The position numbers were made by a program, and so were the translations under genes. A stretch of DNA of 64,000 bases from Ruminococcus sp. Lineage in GTDB: Bacteria > Bacillota > Clostridia > Oscillospirales > Ruminococcaceae. Every line of letters begins with the position of its first letter. Within the stretch, counting starts at the first letter, position 1. Positions 59,301 through 64,000 of this stretch are shown piece by piece. The DNA lies in the NCBI GenBank assembly GCA_017462565.1, contig JAFTQW010000063.1:141685-205684 (forward strand), given 5' to 3'. Below the pieces are notes generated by a model that was not told where the DNA came from, did not search any database, and was given only the letters and a program-made list of their open reading frames with translations.

Positions 59301-61674
59301 GTTATTTGCTAAGATAGCTACCGGAAACTACGATGCAGTTATTATCGGTCATTCTCAGCTCGGTAAAATCCCTGTTTCTAAGGAAAGACAGGTCATGACG
59401 ATCCAGAGCCAGATCGATGATATTCTCCGTGGTATCGAGGAGCTTAAAAAGAGCGAAGGCTCTAAGTTTCAGATCAAGGCTATGGAGCGTACCCGTAAAA
59501 GTCTGCAAAAACAGCTTGATAAGCTCGAAAAGGCAAATCAGGACGATACGCTGACCTTTGAACAGCTGGGAATCGACCGTCTGTTCATTGACGAAGCCCA
59601 CGAGTTCAAAAATCTGTTCGTCGCCACAAAATTGCAGAATGTAGCCGGAATTTCCAATTCGGCTTCACAGAAAGCACTCGATCTTTTCCTCAAATGCAGA
59701 TACCTCGATGAAAAGACTGGCGGCAAGGGCGTTATTTTTGCAACTGGCACACCTCTGAGCAATTCTATCACAGAGCTGCACACCATGATGCGTTACTTGG
59801 AGTATGACTTCCTGCGTGACCACGGCTTACAGCACTTCGACAACTGGGTTGCGGTCTTTGGCGACCAGAAAACCGATTGGGAGCTAAAGCCTGCGGGCAA
59901 TGGCTTCAAGGAGCGCACCCGTATCGCCAACTATACAGGTCTACCCGAATTGATGAGTATGTTCAAACAGGTTGCTGATATTCGTACCGCTGATACGCTG
60001 AAACTTGATGTGCCTGACTGTGAATATCAGGTGGTTCAAGTCGAAGCCACTTCGTTCCAGCAGGAGCTTGTTCAGGAGCTTGCCGACAGAGCTGATGCTA
60101 TCAATGCAGGCAATGTTGATCCCACGATTGACAATATGCTCAAGATAACGTCGGATGGAAGAAAGCTTGGTCTTGATCCTCGTCTGATTGATCCGTCATT
60201 TGAAGATAACCCCGATACGAAGCTCAACCGCTGTGTAGAGAATGTTGCCCGTATCCACGTTGAAACGGCTGAGGACAGGCTCACGCAGATCATCTTCTGT
60301 GATTTGGGCGTTCCGCACAAGGCAACAGGAGAATCAGAGGTCGAGGGCGAAGATGCCGACGATGCTAAAGATAAGAAATCTATTGCTGAGGTTGAATCAT
60401 TGGAGGAAGAATGCGATTTTTGTGTTTATGACGATATTCGTGACAAGCTGATCGCAAGGGGTATCCCTGCGGAGGAAATTGCATACATTCACGATGCGAA
60501 AACTGAACAGCAGAAATCCGATCTTTTTGATAAAGTCCGTAATGGTGAGATTCGTGTTCTGCTCGGTTCTACGGCAAAAATGGGTACTGGCACAAACGTC
60601 CAGAAACGGCTTATTGCCGTCCATGACCTCGATATTCCGTGGCGACCAGCAGATCTGGAGCAGCGCGCCGGAAGAATTATCAGACAGGGTAACGAGAACA
60701 AGACTGTTCAGATTTTCCGCTATGTCACTAAGGGTACGTTCGATGCGTACAGCTATCAGACTTTGGAGAATAAGCAGAAGTTTATCTCTCAGATCATGAC
60801 GAGCAAAACTCCGGCAAGAAAATGTGAAGATGTGGACCAGCAAGCTCTTACATACTCTGAGATCAAGGCACTCTGTACGGGTGACGAGCGCATCAAGGAA
60901 AAGCTGATGCTTGAAAATGAAGTGAAGGAACTGAGGGTACTCGCTGCGGAACACCGCAACACGGTGTTTGAAATGGAGGACAAGATCGCTCGTTTCCCTG
61001 AACAGGAACAGAAACTTACGGCTATTCTTGCTGATCTCCATACAGACCGTGAAACACTCCGCAAGCTCCCGATTGATCCTGAGCGAAAACTGCCCGTATT
61101 CAAGATCACCATTGGTGAGACAGAATACACTGACAGAAAAGAAGCAGCTAAGGCTTTGGAAGATGCGGTGCTGGCTATCAAGTATGCGGATACTCCCGTA
61201 AAGGTCGGCTCGTTCCAGGGCTTTGACCTTAGCGTGACGGTAAACAGTAACATGATGGGCGGCGGAATGTCGGCTTGTCTGCAAGGTGCCGCTTCACATA
61301 CCACGAAGCTGATTGAGAGTTTTGCCCATAACCTGAACCGTCTTGAAGCTGCCCTCTACAACATCGACGGCAGAATTGAGAGAACGCAGGATAACCTTGC
61401 AAAGCTCAGGCTCGATCACGCAGAAGCACAGAAGATAGTAGCAGAGCCTTTCCCTCAGCAGGAGGAGCTTGATGCTAAGGAGCAAAGGCTTAAAGTCGTG
61501 ACTGATGAGCTGAATCAGGCAGCGATCGAAGCAAAGAAGAATGCCCCAAAGCGTGAAAAGACTTGCTACTTTGAGAGGGCGAAGATGAAGCGTGATGCCG
61601 CAAGGCTCGCCAAGAAGCCGAGAACGCCGAAGGACCAGACAAAGGGCAGGAGCAAGAAGCAAGGAATTGAATAA
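50323..61674 (+). CDS. Giant Toprim / MutS-I-like / N6-methylase / helicase protein
   Basis: The product (3,783 aa) is one unbroken frame. The order is a primase-like start (about 1-90); Toprim with LCSDNDTAGNEF near 256-267; copies of the small repeated domain (near 345-400 and 490-560); an acidic middle; a MutS domain I-like segment (CKVGDFYEMYGKNAEIGAE near 1335-1353); an N6-adenine methylase with LEPAMGIGNFF near 2237 and GNVPFG near 2302; and an SNF2-type helicase with VGAGKTFEM near 2930, DEAHEF near 3090 and QRAGRIIRQG near 3447. The tail is coiled and basic. Methylase-helicase fusions such as phage P1 DarB protect incoming DNA from restriction; a similar role is inferred. At 3.8 kaa it is longer than usual. 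Confidence 0.88.
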   Translation: MRITDEQKERANLVNLPQFLMSHGFDLKKVGKEYVWKEHDSLHIKDNGPGERGQWFRFSENKGGDNIGLLREYMDMSFIDAVEALTGEHIDRTYTPSHTYEPKPVQQTARELSLAEADNCRRVFAYLCKTRGLDYDMLSALVKKGVISQEEKTGNVLFKYFDTDGKVIGAEKVGTSTEHKFKGIATGSVGGHGFEVVRGTGEKAFFFESAIDMLSYLQMHSKELDNCRLVSMMGVKPSIVLDTMLRHNIAAENVFLCSDNDTAGNEFAQRLQEQYPDMKRIITPDTYKDWNDMLRGIPKVVEQETEKKEVDSMADLITYGNQMWHKATDNRDKSLVTIQASDFARLQEQLDNSGINYYAYARDNSVIMAINDKDVEWFRQIAGTPDLVPNKSNRPYSPPEKNIFGSTEYRYIPQKEYLSADRDLVLKMAEIMSKRSMQFSGRVYPSGKGTLTVSHADLFAVRNIRDEVVNMRNQFASTDKAQEVGNRDYRANRDTHYYMSKLTPEQFGKVKPFLETSVSYHAVVRDGKVAFAVDKENAPAFHRALENAVREVDMLRSMADLGLPMEQNVALSPVVHRLAVEDVKLDLADFFDNRYDDAQFGEMLSLVNAYLSQALSERYGEHSKLHDMLEAKSSFDRSIELSDFFSQHDFSDGQRAAITAMFVGDVTRGQIDSIDETFTAEDIQAYDEILHNALQESDVADFLTAHKQAVIDRENASRVPTEEEVLFPKADLAKFLAERTLSSDEWEDMAYPLFDSGYLDKHKPSDKAAFGYHLSEPALYDLAQRYHDGEDIRRELALGLLEGSGAADIEFIFEQGEISDRTYYYAENLRHSLHTERTEDGFKCSFGGMERFVSFEEIGQAFIDRIHEEFDDLAFWWVRDDLQEAVPDISDERISDLLTAFDGAAMADWEKGDNRSKLNRIKKALYDILGDEVQTENAFAIIAKKKYNVTFEPERKPDSLEFQFGYSKDGNDRWFTESGLLSDFAEEHGEISFALANALMEYLDDKQHKERMIPDLNAGYYKKTNFEIRAVVDGQEFNFSNRFDIGDGKGSGGGSLIDHIRTICENAVASTNYPYNTPESKETPRNMLNVLVPYLEFHSALTAEEQKILDDFKEKNPIRTIDDVEKAQGKFQIYQLPSGDEYHGVRFESMDRLKADGVQLNKDDYALVYEGEVGEFRGNATLEALYMQFNIDHPEDFRGHSLSVSDVIVISVDGKDTAYFCDSFGFTEMPEFFREKELVQEKPETAKVSDLAVGDIIMYDGARREVEKISDKSISLKDLDAPNYGGILLGTSDVLAYDGWQQDMEEKGFEILSKAEKPAVEAPEKAEPEDKGSVSLCKVGDFYEMYGKNAEIGAEVLGLRMLSKNGSPMVGFPDHVKDEYSAKLREAGYTVLIEQAFELNPPKREAEKLQTLQQVVDKFFGTDCESAETEGGTWKLAIADGDKVGELFYGGEPVCGIYNRGDKMEIEPYRELSTFLKLLQTAMLEHNPDKPVEIMDFQRTFETPLDKAKSLINDFCEAEYRQGADFDDLHNVGLAFTTLTDDELPIQVTADLVDFKITYEFDGEVYNTEQYDNIEDMIENGLTGLDFSDLVSVPDDVIDRHKSKDEQTVELMSDASEVQDISSVEDVPAVTLKYKGDAESLDEIKDKALSLGATVIIDNADGVISIDTYENHNAELDGLAYELGVMAVDDAPAVETPTAETEAIDRPLFTDAAVIDEIQRNENADVPFWEMPEAQGEQLSLFGDPEPLTTSKPAPEKPKSEFAKGPVVDGVQVYEALAAEIDRGTGFVHGKLRVQDFYEEKHSTIQQLADFLKKEYGTGGHSGEGKISLVDYNSQGITFSFENGEKFRHSWYNVATMTESRLRDDTYLSAEQKAERAALKAEQSAEKQSPHTVEVGDRFRHKITGEVSEVISLTGALPFYSDDCTIQRESSGFAVTENISYDKLLNSGMYEYIGKAEPEKEQSAPVKPEKAEVTPDKPEIPTVKNLSQLKKAIQPGMMFEISDHLRPECIGECRIVTGVSTVDFTSRKLDENGKPTGKDLHMEFDRAKNWTFDGGELTSRLDNGDMLMSFHFIDSLEREQTVQAEKEPELAPVVDEIGSDNAEVDAPAPEATAPDKGENFTITDDALGEGGAKAKFRANVDAIKTLKTLEREKRSATAEEKETLSKYVGWGALAKAFDKNDEKWAAEYKELSELLTPQEYAQARSTVNDAFYTSPTVIDGIYEALANFGFEGGNVLEPAMGIGNFFGRMPEDMQSHSQLYGVEIDSLSGRIAQALYPDADIAIQGFEQNRFQNGCFDVAVGNVPFGELGFRDTVHDTTKLHDFFFAEALDKLKNGGIMAFVTSAGTLDKRDESTRQMLADKADFIGAIRLPGGKNGAFKDNAGTAVTTDIIFLQKREGKSVAEMSDIPDWVHIGEIADGLPINKYFEQHPDMVLGTVVEGNKLYGSGTMVVAEDGFDLKSALHEAVGKLSAEISHERGRDVYAKTADGVQVQIPSNLRNYSFFMSDDQVFFKKNNAACEFRFDKGTAQHKRFKAFIELRDLTRELIEAMELDKPDSVIKDLQAKLNVVYDDFYKKYGIIHSQTNKRYFSEDVSYNLVAGLEKSYDKTKLLAKSDIFTKRTIVPPKAVEHVDTALEALTLSIAEKARVDFEYMSSLTGMTEDELKHDLTGEIFKIPHTENDYQTASEYLSGDIRKKLREAEEIAEYDPDFNINVSALKQAMPEPLKAGDIDIKLGAAWLDPKYYEQFMYELLQTPAYQRSDSPSARWNKSAIVGVEYSVHANSFHVSNKSSDRSVLATQKYGTHTMNAYDIFEHLLNLQEPKVYKTIEVPDGLGDTKEKRVVDIDATRVVQRKADDIRKAFKAWIFKDSVRREAIVERYNELFNSIRPREFDGSALSFPMMTADIHLHDHQKNAIAHAMFGGNTLFAHCVGAGKTFEMIATAMESKRLGLCTKSLFAVPNHLTEQIGDDFQKLYPGANILVATKKDFQKANRQQLFAKIATGNYDAVIIGHSQLGKIPVSKERQVMTIQSQIDDILRGIEELKKSEGSKFQIKAMERTRKSLQKQLDKLEKANQDDTLTFEQLGIDRLFIDEAHEFKNLFVATKLQNVAGISNSASQKALDLFLKCRYLDEKTGGKGVIFATGTPLSNSITELHTMMRYLEYDFLRDHGLQHFDNWVAVFGDQKTDWELKPAGNGFKERTRIANYTGLPELMSMFKQVADIRTADTLKLDVPDCEYQVVQVEATSFQQELVQELADRADAINAGNVDPTIDNMLKITSDGRKLGLDPRLIDPSFEDNPDTKLNRCVENVARIHVETAEDRLTQIIFCDLGVPHKATGESEVEGEDADDAKDKKSIAEVESLEEECDFCVYDDIRDKLIARGIPAEEIAYIHDAKTEQQKSDLFDKVRNGEIRVLLGSTAKMGTGTNVQKRLIAVHDLDIPWRPADLEQRAGRIIRQGNENKTVQIFRYVTKGTFDAYSYQTLENKQKFISQIMTSKTPARKCEDVDQQALTYSEIKALCTGDERIKEKLMLENEVKELRVLAAEHRNTVFEMEDKIARFPEQEQKLTAILADLHTDRETLRKLPIDPERKLPVFKITIGETEYTDRKEAAKALEDAVLAIKYADTPVKVGSFQGFDLSVTVNSNMMGGGMSACLQGAASHTTKLIESFAHNLNRLEAALYNIDGRIERTQDNLAKLRLDHAEAQKIVAEPFPQQEELDAKEQRLKVVTDELNQAAIEAKKNAPKREKTCYFERAKMKRDAARLAKKPRTPKDQTKGRSKKQGIE

Positions 61675-61702
61675 GCAACTATGAGATTATTCTAAGTAAG
61701 TA

Positions 61703-61750
61703 TGCATCCCAATAAGTGAAAAATGATATAATTCACATTATTGGGATGCA
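61703..61750. terminator. Terminator after the giant gene
   Basis: TGCATCCCAATAA / TTATTGGGATGCA, a 13-bp stem with an inner GTGAA/TTCAC pair, followed by ATTTCTATCTT. It separates the conjugation operon from the AT-rich cargo. Confidence 0.75.
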
Positions 61751-61759
61751 ATTTCTATC

Positions 61760-61788
61760 TTGACAGAAAGAAAAAAAAGATGTATAAT
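61760..61788 (+). promoter_or_regulatory. Strong promoter of the radical SAM methyltransferase gene
   Basis: TTGACA (61,760-61,765), 17 bases, TATAAT (61,783-61,788), both consensus. The leader of about 100 bases contains a small hairpin (ACACAA-GTTGG-TTTGTGT) before GAGGAAAGG. Confidence 0.85.
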
Positions 61789-61894
61789 ATATAGAATGGG
61801 GGTTGTTTACCCTTTTGATACTTTCAAGTTATAATCCACACAAGTTGGTTTGTGTAAAATATTACTTAAATACAATGCGAGGAAAGGAATTATC

Positions 61895-63028
61895 ATGGCA
61901 AATAAAGAGAAAATGGTCCCTCCTACATTAGAAATGATTCAGGGCAATCCGTACAATTATACTTTTGATGAAGTAGCCAAATGTATGGGAGAAGAACGAG
62001 CTAAGTCTTTATTCAAAACCTTGTATAAAAGTGGCGTAAGTCCTAAAAATCAAACTATGACTATAAAAGACATATATGTAGGGGGAGATACTACAAAGTA
62101 TGCTTTTGAATTACAAGATGGCTACTGCATTGAAACAGTATGCATTAAAAGAAGGACTGGCAATACGGTATGCGTTAGCACTATGGTCGGTTGTCCGGTG
62201 GGGTGTATTTTCTGTGCATCAGGAAAAAATGGATTTATTCGCAATCTTTCACCAGCTGAAATAGTTCAGCAAATCGTTCTTTTGAAAGAACGTGTCAACA
62301 GAATCGTTTTTATGGGGATGGGAGAACCTCTCTTTAATTATGATAATCTGATTAAAAGTATTCATATACTTCGTGATCGCAATGGACTTAATTTTCCTAC
62401 AGATGGCATAAATGTATCGACTGTTGGACCAGTTGAACAGTTGAAGCGACTGAGAGAGGAGCATTTAAAGATTCAGTTTACACTCTCTCTTCACGCAACG
62501 GATCAAGCAACTAGAAACATGATTATGCCGCACATGAAATCCAATAGCATTCATAGTGTTGTCGAAGCTGCGCTTTCCTATTCTGAACGACATAACAGAA
62601 AGATTACCATTGCATATCTGCTCGCTCCTGGAATTAATGATAGGGCTTCAGACGTAAGACAACTTGGTAAATGGTTTAGAGGAAAAAATGTACTGATTAA
62701 TCTTTTACAATATAATGAAACTGCCTGTAAGAGAATCAAACGTCCTAACAAGCAACAATTGGTTGCATTTAAGATTAGACTAGAGGAGGCTGGCTTGGAA
62801 GTAAAACTTCGGGAATCAAGAGGTAATAGAATAAAAGCTGCCTGTGGTCAATTAGTAAGTGATTATAATAAAGGGAACGACGCCCCTACGTCTGATTCAC
62901 CTGAAAAGATGTCGCCTGTGATACACAAGCTTTCTGACAATAAAGCTGATACAACAAGAGGGATAAGAAAAGAAAAACGTCACCCTTTTGCAAAACATAA
63001 AGCCAAAAGGAAACGTAAGAAAAACTAA
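61895..63028 (+). CDS. RlmN/Cfr-type radical SAM rRNA methyltransferase
   Basis: The product (377 aa) belongs to the radical SAM family that methylates adenine 2503 of 23S rRNA. RlmN acts at C2; Cfr acts at C8 and gives resistance to several ribosome-targeting drugs. The cluster motif is C100-PVG-C104-IF-C107 and the methyl-carrying cysteine C317 in AACGQL. FMGMGEPLFNYDN and FTLSLHATDQATRN are family motifs. The N-terminal domain is short and the last 55 residues are a lysine/arginine-rich tail (KHKAKRKRKKN) not normal for RlmN. Whether it is RlmN-like or Cfr-like cannot be decided here. A 15-codon upstream extension is rejected because GAGGAAAGG fits ATG at 61,895. Confidence 0.87.
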   Translation: MANKEKMVPPTLEMIQGNPYNYTFDEVAKCMGEERAKSLFKTLYKSGVSPKNQTMTIKDIYVGGDTTKYAFELQDGYCIETVCIKRRTGNTVCVSTMVGCPVGCIFCASGKNGFIRNLSPAEIVQQIVLLKERVNRIVFMGMGEPLFNYDNLIKSIHILRDRNGLNFPTDGINVSTVGPVEQLKRLREEHLKIQFTLSLHATDQATRNMIMPHMKSNSIHSVVEAALSYSERHNRKITIAYLLAPGINDRASDVRQLGKWFRGKNVLINLLQYNETACKRIKRPNKQQLVAFKIRLEEAGLEVKLRESRGNRIKAACGQLVSDYNKGNDAPTSDSPEKMSPVIHKLSDNKADTTRGIRKEKRHPFAKHKAKRKRKKN

Positions 63029-63068
63029 TGATGAATTATCCCTCTAACCATTGTTGACTATTCTTTTA

Positions 63069-63140
63069 ATGGTTATCGTTTGCGCTCACCATAATACTAT
63101 GACGCACGGACGCACCTATGTATGCGCCCGTGCTAACCAT
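63069..63140. other. Nested inverted repeat in the AT-rich cargo gap
   Basis: Outer arms ATGGTTA (63,069-63,075) and TAACCAT (63,134-63,140) enclose a stem CACGGACGCA / TGCGCCCGTG (63,105-63,114 and 63,123-63,132; one mismatch). It lies between the methyltransferase and PHP genes. It may be a terminator-like or leader structure; a recombination site is another option. Confidence 0.4.
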
Positions 63141-63266
63141 AACATGAAAGGTGGGTGTACTGTCTTTCCTTTGCACGGCAGTAGGTGTGTCTCTACAATG
63201 ACAATATAATGCAATTATTTTTGTGTATAAAAGGAATAACCATATTATTTTATGTGGAGGGATAAT

Positions 63267-63872
63267 ATGAGGCTGGCAGATATGCATATTCATACTACTT
63301 TTTCGCCCGACGGAAAGTCATCAATGGAAGAGCAGTGTATAAAAGCCATAGAGATTGGGATTCCAATTATTTGTTTTACGGATCATGTAGATTTCAATTC
63401 TTCTGAAATAAATGTGGGAAGAATAATTAATAAAGCTTCTACAAATTTTGATGTGTCAGAATATTTCTATGAAGTGAATAGGCTAAGACGTATTTATAAC
63501 TCCATTCAGATTTTGATTGGGATTGAATTCTCCGAGCCACATCTATTCCCTACTGAATTCGAGGATTACAGTTCTATGCCTTTTGATTATATTCTAGGAA
63601 GCATTCATCATTGCTATGGCTCTGTTTTTCCAGGTGCAAAAAACATAGAGGAATCAAAAGCGATTGATGAATACTATAATCTTATGTTAAAATCAATTCA
63701 GACCTGCGAGTTCCAGGCGATGGCACATATAGATTTTCCCAGACGTTATTTTGATAATTGGAACGTCAGTGATACTATCATGGATGAAATATTAAATGCT
63801 ATGATTAAAAAAGACATTATTCTTGAAGTTAATACGTCTTCCATCATGAATGCTTCTGATGATGTAGTATAA
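63267..63872 (+). pseudogene. PHP-family histidinol-phosphatase-like gene, 3' end lost
   Basis: The frame (201 aa) has PHP metal motifs: ADMHIHTTFSPDG, CFTDHVDF, IGIEFSEP, LGSIHH and MAHIDFPRRYF. HisJ-type proteins run about 260-280 residues and end with a GSDAH motif, which is missing here. The match stops after LEVNTSSIMNASDDVV, directly before an IS-like promoter and transposase start. Insertion most likely removed the last quarter. GGAGGGATAAT precedes ATG at 63,267. Original role: phosphoester hydrolysis, perhaps histidinol phosphate. Confidence 0.75.
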
Positions 63873-63878
63873 TAAAAC

Positions 63879-63907
63879 TTGACACAATCCCGCCACCAAA
63901 ATATAAT
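63879..63907 (+). promoter_or_regulatory. Promoter of the IS transposase
   Basis: TTGACA (63,879-63,884), 17 bases, TATAAT (63,902-63,907), 25 bases ahead of the transposase start behind AAAAAGGAGAG. Confidence 0.75.
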
Positions 63908-63931
63908 AGAAGAAAAAGGAGAGTGTCAATA

Positions 63932-64000
63932 ATGGGACAGGCAAAGCAATATGACCGAGAATACAAAGAGGAAGCTTTAAAACTCGTAGAGGAAAAAGGC
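63932..64000 (+). CDS. IS3-family transposase OrfA, N-terminal fragment
   Basis: Only 23 codons are in the window. They read MGQAKQYDREYKEEALKL and on to the edge, typical of the helix-turn-helix start of IS3-group OrfA (transposase_8). The left end of the insertion sequence probably lies near 63,862-63,880, within the PHP gene; the exact end and target duplication need the right side. Confidence 0.7.
   Translation, partial: MGQAKQYDREYKEEALKLVEEKG

Larger units (their letters stand above)
25238..64000. mobile_element. Integrative conjugative element (left part; continues past the window)
   Basis: The left edge is the tRNA-Leu fragment and phased repeat arrays. The body holds a type IV secretion set (VirD4, Maff2, VirB6-like, PrgI, VirB4, CD1108-like), PcfB, topoisomerase III and the giant methylase-helicase, all on one strand. 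This gene set is characteristic of Firmicutes Tn1549-like elements. No integrase, relaxase or right attachment site is seen before 64,000. Confidence 0.85.

Overview
The window looks like a chromosomal segment of a cellulolytic Ruminococcus-type Clostridium (Oscillospiraceae). The main clue is a secreted GH5 enzyme that ends in a calcium-binding dockerin, which is typical of cellulosome builders. Strong AGGAGG-type ribosome sites and TTGACA/TATAAT promoters fit a Firmicute. The species cannot be fixed from sequence alone.

Positions 1-25,230 are chromosomal. They hold birA and deoD; a TetR regulator with a divergent MMPL exporter and a YhgE-like repeat protein, with four TGAC-N5-GTCA palindromes between them; the GH5-dockerin cellulase; a C-terminally truncated feoB; a Wzz-like membrane protein; a GH43 enzyme and glmM. 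A four-gene set on the minus strand (PEP mutase with an N-terminal cytidylyltransferase-like domain, AEP transaminase, a nucleotidyltransferase, phosphonopyruvate decarboxylase) should make 2-aminoethylphosphonate and probably CMP-AEP for surface glycans. A YeiH-type membrane protein and an aldo/keto reductase follow. Between these genes lie at least ten copies of three structured repeat families (called A, B and C here). In these repeats the arm sequences differ between copies but stay complementary within a copy.

From about 25,238 to the window end lies part of an integrative conjugative element. Its left edge is a 3' fragment of a tRNA-Leu(UAA) gene, followed by two helically phased repeat arrays that look like recombinase arm sites. 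The element then carries regulators and replication-type proteins, PcfB, VirD4, a Maff2 pilin-like protein, VirB6-like, PrgI, VirB4, a CD1108-type protein with a degenerate peptidase end, DUF4315 and DUF4366 proteins, a C5-methyltransferase coupled to a PAPS-reductase-like protein, an AAA/DUF4143 ATPase inserted on the opposite strand, topoisomerase III, and a 3,783-residue Toprim/MutS-I-like/N6-methylase/helicase protein. Several very small genes (27-46 codons), mostly membrane peptides, sit in overlaps. No relaxase or integrase is visible, so the element must continue past 64,000 or lack them.

The last 2.3 kb (61,680-64,000) is visibly more AT-rich. It carries an RlmN/Cfr-type radical SAM methyltransferase with its own strong promoter, a PHP-family phosphatase gene cut off at its 3' end, and the first codons of an IS3-type transposase that appears to have broken it.
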